The translations under genes and the position numbers were made by a program. From JANQNX01 sp040217095 (lineage in GTDB: Bacteria; Pseudomonadota; Gammaproteobacteria; Eutrophobiales; Eutrophobiaceae): 64,000 bases of DNA. The notes under the pieces were generated by a model. It saw nothing but the letters and a program-made list of their open reading frames with translations. It had not been told where the DNA came from and did not search any database. Below, piece after piece: positions 8,506 to 16,989 of the stretch (its first letter is position 1; the number at the start of each line of letters is the position of its first letter). The stretch lies in NCBI GenBank assembly GCA_965229565.1, contig OZ245888.1, positions 124,001 through 188,000 on the forward strand. Direction: 5' to 3'.

Positions 8506-8919
8506 CTACGCGGAGCAACTGGCCTGTAACATTAAACGGTTAAAGTCTGCCAGTATCGGTTCCAGTCCTTTGGTCTTGCGCCATTTATCCTGCAGGTCGT
8601 AAGCTTCTACCTCGATTTCACCACGGCATCGGGATTTGCCCATCCCATTCTTATACTGCACATAGTGCACCAGTTCATGTAACAGCCTTGATACATGATG
8701 ACTATTGGACGGGTCAAAATCCGTTCCCAGGTAGATAGTTTCCTTCTCGTTGTAAAAACCTTTTAAACCCGAAACTTCGCAGCGAAACATATCATTGATA
8801 CCAAACTGCTCACACATGTTTCCCTGCGTTGTCATTACCACGATAGGTTGCGGAAAATCGACTTCATATTCGCTGTTTACGCCAATCCACATCAGTAAAG
8901 CCATGATTACTTCTGCCAT
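8506..8919 (-). CDS. Small HExxH protein (DUF6647-like), possible metallopeptidase
   Basis: Function unknown. The 137-residue protein starts at an ATG preceded by GGAG seven bases upstream. The N-terminus is hydrophobic for about 14 residues (MAEVIMALLMWIG), which could be a short signal or anchor. The centre has HELVH at residues 81-85, the zinc-binding HExxH pattern, followed by a glutamate cluster (EIEVEAYDLQ, about 101-110) that could supply the third ligand as in gluzincins. Cys36, Cys47, Cys98 and Cys135 may form disulfides if it is exported. It resembles what I recall of the DUF6647 family. It has no obvious functional partner nearby. Confidence 0.65.
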   Translation of the reverse strand: MAEVIMALLMWIGVNSEYEVDFPQPIVVMTTQGNMCEQFGINDMFRCEVSGLKGFYNEKETIYLGTDFDPSNSHHVSRLLHELVHYVQYKNGMGKSRCRGEIEVEAYDLQDKWRKTKGLEPILADFNRLMLQASCSA

Positions 8920-9038
8920 GCGGTTTCTCCATGTTGTCAGCTGACTTGTCTACAGCTTAGTCAACCTTTAATTAATTGTCACACTACTGTAATAATTAAA
9001 GCATGGTACGTGCCAGCGCACGTGAATTCTGGAAAGTG

Positions 9039-9761
9039 CTAAACGATGGTAACCGGGCTACCTATGCAAAGAGACAACTGCATTGCGGCTGAGCCCTGGT
9101 TGACTGCAATTTCCACGAGGTCATTGGAATTGTGATACCAGAAGGACTCCCCTGTTTGCACCGCAGCAAACGTTTCGGCGTGAGTAATATGTTGTCCATT
9201 AATTGTCAGCAACGATGATTCCTGAACATTGCCGGCACGAATTCCCGTCATCGCATTGCCGAAGTGATCGAGATAGATTATTTCGTACAAATCATCCGGC
9301 CAGTGTCTCGTATCTATCCATTGCCGTGGCGTGCCAGGCACCGATCCAGTATTGGCAATACTGGCACAGGCTGGAGCATAAATATCGCGACCATGAAAAC
9401 TCGTTGCGATGGCACCGGTAATTTGGTCAATTTCCCAACTGCCGATGCCTTGCTCGTTTCTCAGGACAAGATCAAACAAGCCGTTGTCCGGACCAACAAA
9501 CCAGTGTGATTTTGTCTGAAATACAACCGGCTTGTCTTGTCCGCTACCTACGCCAGGATCCACAACGGCGAACACGACGGCCCCTGCCGGTATATGCGAA
9601 ACCAAAGAGGCCAGTATATAGGCACTGGCCCTGGGATTGTTCCTGGGCGCATCGGCCATCAGGTTAATGATTTTGTGTTCGGGCGCTTCTGTCGCGAGCC
9701 GACTTTCAACCTGGCCTAGGTAAGGACCTTCAAACCCGTAGTCTGTGAAAAGCACGATCAT
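9039..9761 (-). CDS. SAM hydroxide adenosyltransferase (DUF62) family protein
   Basis: Family enzymes use water to split S-adenosylmethionine into adenosine and methionine; relatives are the fluorinase and chlorinase. The ATG at 9761 gives 240 residues starting MIVLFTDYGFEGPYLG, the family N-terminus. A longer reading frame would run into rplQ and is rejected. VVDPGVGS (Asp68), GPDNGLFDLV and SFHGRDIYAP (His123) are family motifs. The family triad is Asp-Arg-His, and here the residue seven after Asp68 is Gln75, not Arg, so activity may differ. The gene is on the same strand as rplQ but after its terminator, so it probably has separate expression. Confidence 0.88.
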   Translation of the reverse strand: MIVLFTDYGFEGPYLGQVESRLATEAPEHKIINLMADAPRNNPRASAYILASLVSHIPAGAVVFAVVDPGVGSGQDKPVVFQTKSHWFVGPDNGLFDLVLRNEQGIGSWEIDQITGAIATSFHGRDIYAPACASIANTGSVPGTPRQWIDTRHWPDDLYEIIYLDHFGNAMTGIRAGNVQESSLLTINGQHITHAETFAAVQTGESFWYHNSNDLVEIAVNQGSAAMQLSLCIGSPVTIV

Positions 9762-9813
9762 TGCGATTATATTAACAACAGATAACGTGCTGGCGAAGGG
9801 CTTGATGCAGGGC

Positions 9814-9842
9814 AAAAAAAACCGGGGCAAGCCCCGGTTTTT
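9814..9842 (-). terminator. Intrinsic terminator of the alpha operon
   Basis: The stem CCGGGGC/GCCCCGG (9822-9828 with 9831-9837), flanked by an A-run and a T-run, gives a classical rho-independent terminator 22 bases after the rplQ stop. It closes the large ribosomal supercluster. The symmetry would allow it to act on either strand. Confidence 0.9.
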
Positions 9843-9864
9843 CGAATCGTACTTTTTTAAATAA

Positions 9865-10269
9865 CTATACCTGCTCGGCTGTGTCTTCCTGCATTTCCGT
9901 GGATTCCACATCAGGGCGATCAACCAGCTCAACAATAGCCATGGGTGCCTTGTCACCAGTACGAACACCGCATTTCAGGATACGCAGGTAACCTCCGGGA
10001 CGGTCCTTGTAGCGTGGGCCCAGCTCGTCAAACAGCTTGGTAACGATATCGCGGTTACGCAGGCGTGAAAAAGCCAGTCGACGCTTGGCAACACTGTCGG
10101 CCTTTGCCATTGTAATCAATGGTTCGGCAACACGACGTAGTTCCTTGGCCTTGGGCAAGGTAGTCTTGATGACTTCATGTTCCATCAGCGATACGGCCAT
10201 GTTTCTGAACATGGCATTGCGATGCGAACTGTTCCGATTAAGTTTTCGGCCACTTTGACGATGACGCAT
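9865..10269 (-). CDS. rplQ: 50S ribosomal protein L17
   Basis: Large-subunit protein near the exit tunnel. It has 134 residues, starting MRHRQSGRKLNRNSSHR, with the conserved GGYLRILKCGVRTGDKAPMAIVEL region and an acidic C-terminal tail typical of Proteobacteria. It is the last gene of the alpha operon, 18 bases after rpoA, and is followed by a strong intrinsic terminator. Confidence 0.99.
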   Translation of the reverse strand: MRHRQSGRKLNRNSSHRNAMFRNMAVSLMEHEVIKTTLPKAKELRRVAEPLITMAKADSVAKRRLAFSRLRNRDIVTKLFDELGPRYKDRPGGYLRILKCGVRTGDKAPMAIVELVDRPDVESTEMQEDTAEQV

Positions 10270-10287
10270 GGTAATTCTCTCTTATAT

Positions 10288-11283
10288 TTAAGCTGTTTCT
10301 CTGTTTGTGTTCAGTCCCGGTGGCGGCCAGTTCTCCAGGCGCATACCCAGTGCCAGGCCACGGGATGCAAGCACATCCTTGATTTCAGTCAGTGATTTCT
10401 TGCCCAGGTTCGGCGTTTTTAAAAGCTCAACCTCGGTACGCTGGATCAAATCACCAATGTAGTAAATGCTCTCTGCCTTGAGGCAGTTTGCAGAACGTAC
10501 TGTCAATTCAAGATCATCAACCGGGCGCAGCAGGATTGGGTCAATCTCCGGCTCATTGCTCTGAGCGGCCTCGATAGCCTCCTCGGCTTCAAGGTCGACA
10601 AACACGGCCAGCTGGCTACGCAGAATCGTTGCCGCCTGGCGTACTGCATCTTCCGGGTCAATGGTGCCATTGGTTTCAATTTCCAGTACCAGCTTGTCGA
10701 GGTTTGTACGCTGTTCAACACGTGCGCTCTGTACTTCGTAGGCAACACGCTTGATTGGGCTAAATGACGCATCCAGTTTCAATCTGCCAATAGTCTGTTC
10801 TTCATCAGTACCACCAATGACAACAGGTTTGTAACCACGACCCCGGGCAACCGTCATAGTCATGCTTAATTCGCCAGCCTTGGTCAGGTTTGCAATTACA
10901 TGATCAGGGTTGGTAATCTCGATATCATGATCGACCGCGATATCACTGGCATACACAGGGCCAGGGCCACTCTTCTTCAGGGTCAGATTGGCTTCATCCT
11001 TGGAATGCATCATGATTGACAATCCCTTAAGGTTTAACAGGACGTCGGTAACGTCCTCCTGTACGCCATCAATCGTTGTATATTCATGTAACACGTTATC
11101 AATTTCCGCCTCGACAACAGCACAGCCGGGCATGGAAGACAACAGCACGCGACGTAAGGCGTTACCCAGTGTATGACCAAACCCGCGATCCAGGGGCTCT
11201 ATCGTGATTTTGGCGAAAGTGCTGCTGATTGGCTCAACATCAACTCTTCGCGGTTTCAATAATTCATTAAATGTCGATGACAT
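10288..11283 (-). CDS. rpoA: RNA polymerase alpha subunit
   Basis: Assembles the core polymerase and contacts UP elements and activators. The 331-residue protein has the dimerisation/assembly domain (RGFGHTLGNALRRVLLSSMPG near residue 33) and the C-terminal domain with two helix-hairpin-helix elements (LKAESIYYIGDLIQRTEVELL and LGKKSLTEIKDVLASRGL). The DNA-contact residues of the E. coli protein, including the Arg of LIQRTE, appear kept. It lies between rpsD and rplQ in the normal alpha-operon order. Confidence 0.99.
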   Translation of the reverse strand: MSSTFNELLKPRRVDVEPISSTFAKITIEPLDRGFGHTLGNALRRVLLSSMPGCAVVEAEIDNVLHEYTTIDGVQEDVTDVLLNLKGLSIMMHSKDEANLTLKKSGPGPVYASDIAVDHDIEITNPDHVIANLTKAGELSMTMTVARGRGYKPVVIGGTDEEQTIGRLKLDASFSPIKRVAYEVQSARVEQRTNLDKLVLEIETNGTIDPEDAVRQAATILRSQLAVFVDLEAEEAIEAAQSNEPEIDPILLRPVDDLELTVRSANCLKAESIYYIGDLIQRTEVELLKTPNLGKKSLTEIKDVLASRGLALGMRLENWPPPGLNTNRETA

Positions 11284-11306
11284 GCGTGTTTAACCTCCAC
11301 ACGTTG

Positions 11307-11927
11307 TTACTTGGAGTAAAGTTCTACTACGAGCTGCTCGTTAATTTCCGAAGGTAATTCGGCACGATCAGGCACTGCCTTGAAAACACCTTCCATGCTC
11401 TTCGTATTTACTTCTACCCATTCAGGAAGTCCATACTGCTCAGCAACGTTAAGCGCATCCTGTATGCGCAACTGTTTCTTACTTTTCTCGCGAATAGAAA
11501 TCTTGTCGCTAGGCTGCACCTGGTATGAAGGGATATTCACAATCTGGTCATTGACCATGACCGAACGATGGCTGACAAGCTGTCTGGCCTCGTTCCGCGT
11601 ACAACCAAAACCCATACGATATACAACGTTGTCCAGGCGGCATTCAAGTAACTGCAACAGGTTTTCACCAGTTGAACCCTTGCGTCGTGCCGCCTCCTTG
11701 TAATAGCGTCGAAATTGCTTCTCAAGTACGCCATAAATACGGCGCAGCTTCTGTTTTTCACGCAGCTGTATCGCATAGTCAGACATACGACCTGGTCGCG
11801 TGCCCTGCATGCCAGGCGTTTTATCGATCTGGCATTTGGATTCTATTGAGCGCGCACGGCTTTTCAACAGCAGGTCAGTGCCTTCGCGACGACTCAGTTT
11901 ACATTTTGGTCCTAGATAACGTGCCAT
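11307..11927 (-). CDS. rpsD: 30S ribosomal protein S4
   Basis: Primary 16S-binding protein, and in E. coli the repressor of the alpha operon. It has 206 residues, starting MARYLGPKCKLSRREGTDL, with an S4 RNA-binding domain (LDNVVYRMGFGCTRNEARQLV) at about residues 96-160. The classical target, a pseudoknot leader before rpsM, has little room here because only 26 bases separate rpmJ and rpsM. Autoregulation, if present, must use another site. Confidence 0.99.
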   Translation of the reverse strand: MARYLGPKCKLSRREGTDLLLKSRARSIESKCQIDKTPGMQGTRPGRMSDYAIQLREKQKLRRIYGVLEKQFRRYYKEAARRKGSTGENLLQLLECRLDNVVYRMGFGCTRNEARQLVSHRSVMVNDQIVNIPSYQVQPSDKISIREKSKKQLRIQDALNVAEQYGLPEWVEVNTKSMEGVFKAVPDRAELPSEINEQLVVELYSK

Positions 11928-11942
11928 ATAAAAACTCCTGAA

Positions 11943-12332
11943 TTAAACGCGACGCTTTTTGGGTGGGCGACACCCGTTATGAGGAATCGGCGTGACGTCT
12001 GTAATATTGGTTATCTTGAAGCCAATTGAATTAAGTGCCCTGACGGCAGATTCACGACCAGGACCGGGACCTTTGATAAACACTTCAAGATTTTGCATGC
12101 CAAAGTCACGAGCAACTTCGCCAGCCTTTTGTGAGGCAATCTGTGCCGCAAAAGGCGTGCTCTTTCTGGAACCACGAAAACCACTTCCACCGGAGGTTGC
12201 CCAGGAAAGCGTATTTCCCTGACGATCGGTGATGGTAATGATCGTGTTATTGAAAGAGGCGTGAATGTGAGCAACGCCATCGACGACGGTCTTCTTTACA
12301 CGCTTGCGAGTTTTTGTGGATGCTTTGGCCAT
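11943..12332 (-). CDS. rpsK: 30S ribosomal protein S11
   Basis: Platform protein of the small subunit, close to the E-site mRNA. It has 129 residues with the conserved HIHASFNNTIITITD region and the basic C-terminus PHNGCRPPKKRRV. It sits between rpsM and rpsD with short gaps (16 and 15 bases). Confidence 0.99.
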   Translation of the reverse strand: MAKASTKTRKRVKKTVVDGVAHIHASFNNTIITITDRQGNTLSWATSGGSGFRGSRKSTPFAAQIASQKAGEVARDFGMQNLEVFIKGPGPGRESAVRALNSIGFKITNITDVTPIPHNGCRPPKKRRV

Positions 12333-12348
12333 ATTAAATTTCCGCTAA

Positions 12349-12705
12349 TTATTTCTTAATCATTTTTCGTGGCCCTTTACGGGTACGAGCATTAGTTCTG
12401 GTTCGCTGTCCTCTGACCGGCAAACCACGACGATGGCGTATGCCACGATTGGTGCCCAGGTCCATCAAACGTTTGATATTCATTGATATCTCACGGCGCA
12501 GATCACCTTCCAGGCTGTACCTGCCAACCTCAGTTCGGATCTTGTCAAGTTCTTCCTCGGTCAATTGATTAACCTTGACGTTTGCTTCCAGTCCGGTGGC
12601 GCTACAAATCAGATTGGCACGCGTATGACCAATACCATAGATATAGGTCAGTGCGATGCTTAAATGTTTGTTGTCCGGTATATTTACGCCTGCAATACGA
12701 GCCAT
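12349..12705 (-). CDS. rpsM: 30S ribosomal protein S13
   Basis: Small-subunit head protein forming bridges to the large subunit and contacting P-site tRNA through its basic tail. It has 118 residues, starting MARIAGVNIPDNKHLSIAL, with RHRRGLPVRGQRTRTNART near the C-terminus. It is the first classical alpha-operon gene, only 26 bases after rpmJ, so it appears fused to the spc operon transcriptionally. Confidence 0.99.
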   Translation of the reverse strand: MARIAGVNIPDNKHLSIALTYIYGIGHTRANLICSATGLEANVKVNQLTEEELDKIRTEVGRYSLEGDLRREISMNIKRLMDLGTNRGIRHRRGLPVRGQRTRTNARTRKGPRKMIKK

Positions 12706-12731
12706 GAGTTATCTCTCCAAATCTTTAATAA

Positions 12732-12845
12732 TCAGCCCTGACGCTGCTTGTGACGCGGGTCACTGCAAATTACGCGTACAGTTCTGTTTCGTCGTATGAT
12801 TCTGCAATTACGACACATTTTTTTTACTGATGCTCTAACTTTCAT
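12732..12845 (-). CDS. rpmJ: 50S ribosomal protein L36, zinc-binding form
   Basis: A 37-residue protein read directly from the strand: it starts MKVRASVKKMCRNCRI and ends DPRHKQRQG. Cys11, Cys14, Cys27 and His32 make a complete zinc ribbon, so this is the C+ form. It lies between secY and rpsM, its usual place at the end of the spc operon. Confidence 0.97.
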   Translation of the reverse strand: MKVRASVKKMCRNCRIIRRNRTVRVICSDPRHKQRQG

Positions 12846-12869
12846 TTTCTATCTCCAAACAGGTACGGA

Positions 12870-14201
12870 TCAGCGACGACCATGTCCTTTCAGGTTTGCT
12901 TTCTTCATCAAACCTTCATACTGATGCGACATTAAGTGCGACTGTACCTGTGACATAAAATCCATCACTACTACTACGATAATCAACAGCGACGTACCAC
13001 CAAAATAAAACGGCACGTTAAATTTAACGATCAGGAACTCCGGCAACAGGCAGACAGCAGTAATATAAACAGCACCCGCCAGTGTCAGTTTTGTTAATAC
13101 CTTATCGAGGTAGTTCGCGGTCTGTTCACCGGGTCGCATACCTGGAATAAAAGCCCCTGATTTTTTCAGGTTGTCTGCCGTTTCACGCGGATCGAACACC
13201 ATTGCCGTGTAAAAAAAGCAGAAAAATATAATCCCTGCGGCATAGCACAATACATAAATCGGTTGCCCCGGCGACAATGTTGTCGCGATATCCTGCAACC
13301 AGCCCATGCCTTCACTGTTGGCAAACCAGCCAGCAATCGTTGCCGGAAACAGGATCAGGCTTGATGCAAATATGGGAGGAATCACGCCCGCCATGTTCAG
13401 CTTCAGAGGCAGATGACTGGCTTGTCCGCCATACACCTTTCTGCCCACCTGGCGCTTGGCATAGTTCACCGTAATTCTTCGCTGTCCGCGCTCAACAAAA
13501 ACCACGAAGCCGGTAACAACAATTGCCAGGGCAAAAAGCCCCAGGACCGCCAGCAAGTGCATTTCACCTGTGCGCGTCAGTTCCAACGTGCCGCCAATGG
13601 CCGCTGGCAAACCGGCTACGATTCCGGCAAAAATAATCATCGAGATGCCATTACCAACGCCACGCTCGGTAATCTGTTCACCCAGCCACATAAGAAACAT
13701 TGTGCCGGTTACCAGTGTAGTAATCGCTACCACGCGAAAACCGATACCCGGGTCCATAACCACGCCCTGTTGTCCTTCCAGCGCAATAGCCACACCAAAA
13801 GACTGGAATAATGCCAGGACCACAGTACCGTAACGTGTGTATTGCGTGATCTTGCGTCTGCCGGCCTCGCCTTCCTTGCGCAGCTCTTTCAATTTAGGCT
13901 CAACCACGGCCAGCAACTGCATGATGATCGATGCCGAAATGTACGGCATGATTCCCAGCGCCACGACCGAGAATCGTCCCAGTGCACCACCTGAAAACAT
14001 GTTGAACATGTCGAGGATAGTGCCACTTTGCTGGTCAAACATTTCTGCCAGCGCAACCGGATTTATGCCCGGCACCGGGATGTGCGTCGCGATTCTGTAT
14101 ACAAACAAAGCGATCAACACAAACAGCAGTCGCTGGCGCAGTTCTTTCAACTGCCCCAGGCCGGATAAACCGCCCGGTATTGCTGGATTCGATACAGACA
14201 T
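12870..14201 (-). CDS. secY: Preprotein translocase subunit SecY
   Basis: Central channel of the Sec translocon in the inner membrane. The 443-residue protein has ten predicted membrane segments, the plug region after the first one, and the conserved cytoplasmic loops (FVERGQRRITVNYAKRQVG; FDPRETADNLKKSGAFIPG). Its ATG shares one base with the rplO stop (TAATG), implying translational coupling. Its partner secE is at the other end of the supercluster. Confidence 0.99.
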   Translation of the reverse strand: MSVSNPAIPGGLSGLGQLKELRQRLLFVLIALFVYRIATHIPVPGINPVALAEMFDQQSGTILDMFNMFSGGALGRFSVVALGIMPYISASIIMQLLAVVEPKLKELRKEGEAGRRKITQYTRYGTVVLALFQSFGVAIALEGQQGVVMDPGIGFRVVAITTLVTGTMFLMWLGEQITERGVGNGISMIIFAGIVAGLPAAIGGTLELTRTGEMHLLAVLGLFALAIVVTGFVVFVERGQRRITVNYAKRQVGRKVYGGQASHLPLKLNMAGVIPPIFASSLILFPATIAGWFANSEGMGWLQDIATTLSPGQPIYVLCYAAGIIFFCFFYTAMVFDPRETADNLKKSGAFIPGMRPGEQTANYLDKVLTKLTLAGAVYITAVCLLPEFLIVKFNVPFYFGGTSLLIIVVVVMDFMSQVQSHLMSHQYEGLMKKANLKGHGRR

Positions 14202-14635
14202 TACTCTTCGATCTTCCCGCCAACCGCTTCGATGGCAGCCCTGGCACCCTTGGTAACACGCAGACCTTTAACGGTCAGCGCCTTATCGATGGTTCCGGAA
14301 GCTATCACTTTCACCTGCTGTATGTTCTTGTTAATCAAACGTGCCAGTTTAAGCGCGGTGATATCCACCACCTCGACGTTTGCCTTCGCGAGTTCGTTTA
14401 GGCGGATCTCGGCGGTCACTCTACTAACACGCGAGGAAAAGCCAATCTTCGGTAAGCGACGCTGCAAAGGCATCTGGCCGCCTTCGAACCCGACCTTGGT
14501 AAAGCCGCCGGAACGGGACTTTTGTCCCTTGTGACCACGACCACCGGTTTTACCCAGGCCAGAACCGATACCGCGACCGCGACGTTTCGGTGCCGAAACT
14601 GAATCCGGATGTGGCTTAATTGTATTCAGTCGCAT
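14201..14635 (-). CDS. rplO: 50S ribosomal protein L15
   Basis: Late-assembly large-subunit protein. It has 144 residues with the Gly/Arg/Lys-rich extended N-terminus (RGRGIGSGLGKTGGRGHKG) that threads into 23S rRNA. It is followed with a 1-base overlap by secY and preceded by rpmD. Confidence 0.99.
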   Translation of the reverse strand: MRLNTIKPHPDSVSAPKRRGRGIGSGLGKTGGRGHKGQKSRSGGFTKVGFEGGQMPLQRRLPKIGFSSRVSRVTAEIRLNELAKANVEVVDITALKLARLINKNIQQVKVIASGTIDKALTVKGLRVTKGARAAIEAVGGKIEE

Positions 14636-14638
14636 GTG

Positions 14639-14827
14639 TTATACCTCTTCAACGGCAAGCATGTAGCTAACCTTGTTAATCATTCCCCTGATTTCGGGAG
14701 TATCATCAACAGTGACTGAGTGACCAATACGACGTAAACCGAGACCGGTAACACAAGCCTTGTGCTTGGCCTGTCTACGATTCGTACTCTTGGTCAGTGT
14801 GACCTTGATTTTGGATTTACCTGCCAT
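14639..14827 (-). CDS. rpmD: 50S ribosomal protein L30
   Basis: Small large-subunit protein of 62 residues, with the family core HKACVTGLGLRRIGHSVTVDD. It lies between rpsE and rplO with gaps of one and three bases, as in other spc operons. Confidence 0.98.
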   Translation of the reverse strand: MAGKSKIKVTLTKSTNRRQAKHKACVTGLGLRRIGHSVTVDDTPEIRGMINKVSYMLAVEEV

Positions 14828-14828
14828 C

Positions 14829-15335
14829 TCAGCTCACCACTTCTTCGACTTTTTTGCCGCGCTTGGCAGCTATCTGTTCGGGAGATTTCATTGAGCGCAG
14901 GCCTTCAATAGTTGCACGCACGACGTTGATCGGGTTCGTGGTACCGTTGGACTTGGCCAGCACGTTATGAATACCAACAACTTCAAAAACAGCACGCATT
15001 GGGCCACCAGCAATAATACCGGTACCTTCTGATGCGGGCTGCATGTAAACCTTGGCCGCACCAAACTCGGCGGTGACAGGATAATGCAGGGTACCCTCAT
15101 TCAACGGCACCTTTACCATGTTGCGTCGTGCGTCTTCCATGGCCTTCTGGATGGCCAATGGCACCTCACGTGATTTACCACGACCGACACCGACTCGACC
15201 ATTTCCATCGCCGACAACGGTCAGTGCGGCGAAGCCGAAAATACGTCCGCCTTTCACAACCTTGGCTACGCGATTAACGGTAACCAGTTTTTCCTGCAGG
15301 TCTTCATTACCTGTTATTGAATTTGCTAAAGCCAT
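14829..15335 (-). CDS. rpsE: 30S ribosomal protein S5
   Basis: Decoding-accuracy protein near the mRNA entry site. It has 168 residues with an N-terminal double-stranded-RNA-binding-like domain (VTVNRVAKVVKGGRIFGF) and the C-terminal S5 fold (GGPMRAVFEVVGIHNVLAK). No mutation-like change is evident at the known spectinomycin or ram positions by eye. Confidence 0.99.
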   Translation of the reverse strand: MALANSITGNEDLQEKLVTVNRVAKVVKGGRIFGFAALTVVGDGNGRVGVGRGKSREVPLAIQKAMEDARRNMVKVPLNEGTLHYPVTAEFGAAKVYMQPASEGTGIIAGGPMRAVFEVVGIHNVLAKSNGTTNPINVVRATIEGLRSMKSPEQIAAKRGKKVEEVVS

Positions 15336-15346
15336 AATAATAATCC

Positions 15347-15700
15347 CTAGAATTCCATACCTTGTTCACGCGCAGCGTCGGCCAATGCCTTGATACGACC
15401 ATGATATTTAAAGCCGGAACGGTCAAAAGCCACTTTTGATATACCGGCTTTCTTGGCTCTTTCCGCCAGTGTTTTACCAACAATGGCAGCTGCTTCAACA
15501 TTGCCACCATTCTTCAGTTGGCCCCTGATTTCTTTGTCTACAGTAGACGCACTGGCCAACACTTCCGCACCATTTGCCGCGATCACCTGGGCATAGACAT
15601 GACGTGGCGTTTTATGCACGCAAAGTCTGATAGCGTTCTTATCCTGTATTCTGCCGCGAGCTTTCTTGGCGCGACGTAACCTTTCAATTTTCTTGTTCAT
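15347..15700 (-). CDS. rplR: 50S ribosomal protein L18
   Basis: 5S rRNA-binding protein of the central protuberance. It has 117 residues, with a basic N-terminus (MNKKIERLRRAKKARGRIQ) and the family motif VAFDRSGFKYHGRIKALAD. Short gaps on both sides place it firmly in the spc operon. Confidence 0.99.
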   Translation of the reverse strand: MNKKIERLRRAKKARGRIQDKNAIRLCVHKTPRHVYAQVIAANGAEVLASASTVDKEIRGQLKNGGNVEAAAIVGKTLAERAKKAGISKVAFDRSGFKYHGRIKALADAAREQGMEF

Positions 15701-15705
15701 ATCAA

Positions 15706-16239
15706 TTAGCTCTTCTTGGCTTCCTTACGAATGATTCGCTCATCCGCATAACGTACGCCCTTACCCTTGTAGGGTTCCGGCTCACGATAGGCGCGAATGT
15801 TGGCAGCAAGTTGGCCTACCTGTTGTTTATCCACACCCTTGATTACAATTTCTGTCTGGCTGGGTGTTTCAATTGAAATACCTTCCGGTATCGGAAACGC
15901 AACCGGATGCGAAAAACCCAGACTCAGGTTCAGGTTCTTGCCGGAAACAGAGGCGCGATAACCAACACCGACAATTTCCAACTTACGCTCGAAGCCCTCG
16001 CTGACGCCGGTAACAATGTTCTGTATCAACGCACGTGTTGTTCCAGACAATGCTTTTGCCTGCTTACTGTTACTTTTAACAGTAGTCTTCAATTCATTTT
16101 CTTCCTGTTTCACACTCACCAACGGATGAATGTTGTGTGACAACTCACCTTTACTGCCTTTGACAGTTATCAGGTTGCCGGAAATATTCACATCTACCCC
16201 GCTAGGGATGGCAACTGGATTATTCGCTATTCTTGACAT
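15706..16239 (-). CDS. rplF: 50S ribosomal protein L6
   Basis: Large-subunit protein near the factor-binding site. It has 177 residues: two repeated alpha/beta domains and the conserved C-terminal signature YKGKGVRYADERIIRKEAKK. It starts 17 bases after rpsH. Confidence 0.99.
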   Translation of the reverse strand: MSRIANNPVAIPSGVDVNISGNLITVKGSKGELSHNIHPLVSVKQEENELKTTVKSNSKQAKALSGTTRALIQNIVTGVSEGFERKLEIVGVGYRASVSGKNLNLSLGFSHPVAFPIPEGISIETPSQTEIVIKGVDKQQVGQLAANIRAYREPEPYKGKGVRYADERIIRKEAKKS

Positions 16240-16256
16240 ATCAATTCACTCTTTGC

Positions 16257-16652
16257 TTAAGACACAAAACAAAGCACTTCACCGCCAATGCCATGCTCAC
16301 GTGCTGATTTATCAGTCATTACACCCTTTGCCGTGGAAATGATCGCAACACCCAAACCACCCATTACCTTGGGCAGGTCATTAGCAGATTTGTATTGTCG
16401 CAGGCTTGGCTTGCTGACGCGCTTAATCATTTCAATAACGGGTTTACCCTCGAAGTATTTCAATTCGATTACCAGGGACAGTTTCTTGTTTTCTTCTGTA
16501 ACACGGTAGTCAGAGATATAACCTTCCTGCTTCAGAATTTCGGCAATCGCGACCTTCACGTTAGATGAGGGAATAGTTACTTCCCGCATCTCACGTTCCA
16601 GTGAGTTACGAATACGGGTCAACATATCTGAAATAGGGTCTTGCATACTCAT
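16257..16652 (-). CDS. rpsH: 30S ribosomal protein S8
   Basis: Primary 16S-binding protein, and in E. coli the translational repressor of the spc operon, acting at the rplE start. It has 131 residues, starting MSMQDPISDMLTRIRN and with C-terminal KGVMTDKSAREHGIGGEVLCFV. A second ATG two codons later is an equally plausible start. Confidence 0.99.
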   Translation of the reverse strand: MSMQDPISDMLTRIRNSLEREMREVTIPSSNVKVAIAEILKQEGYISDYRVTEENKKLSLVIELKYFEGKPVIEMIKRVSKPSLRQYKSANDLPKVMGGLGVAIISTAKGVMTDKSAREHGIGGEVLCFVS

Positions 16653-16671
16653 GCTAATTCTCTCTCTGTTA

Positions 16672-16977
16672 TTACCAGCTGGCTTTTACCAGGCCTGGGA
16701 CGTCTCCGCGCATGGCAGCCTCGCGCAGTTTATTACGAGCCAATCCGAACTTACGGTAGTAACCATGCGGTCTACCGGTCAGGTTACAACGATTGCGTAA
16801 GCGAGATGGACTGGCATCCCTTGGCATCTTGTTCAGTTTTTCACGTGCTATCTTGCGTTCTTCTTCGCCCCGTGACGTGTCCTTGATAATCGCCTTCAAT
16901 TCTGCACGCTTGCTGGCGTACTTGTTAACCAGTTTCAAGCGTTTGATTTCACGATTTACCATGCATGACTTTGCCAT
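16672..16977 (-). CDS. rpsN: 30S ribosomal protein S14, long zinc-free form
   Basis: Small-subunit head protein. At 101 residues it is the long form; the region that carries CxxC pairs in the short zinc form keeps only one Cys (RNRCNLTGRPHGYYRKFG), so it is the C- type. It sits between rplE and rpsH as usual. Confidence 0.99.
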   Translation of the reverse strand: MAKSCMVNREIKRLKLVNKYASKRAELKAIIKDTSRGEEERKIAREKLNKMPRDASPSRLRNRCNLTGRPHGYYRKFGLARNKLREAAMRGDVPGLVKASW

Positions 16978-16989
16978 ATTAATTAAACC

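Noticed and set aside
9039..9968. A 69-codon N-terminal extension of the SAM hydrolase homologue
   Set aside because: It crosses the rplQ terminator and the rplQ coding end; MIVLFTDYGF is the family start.
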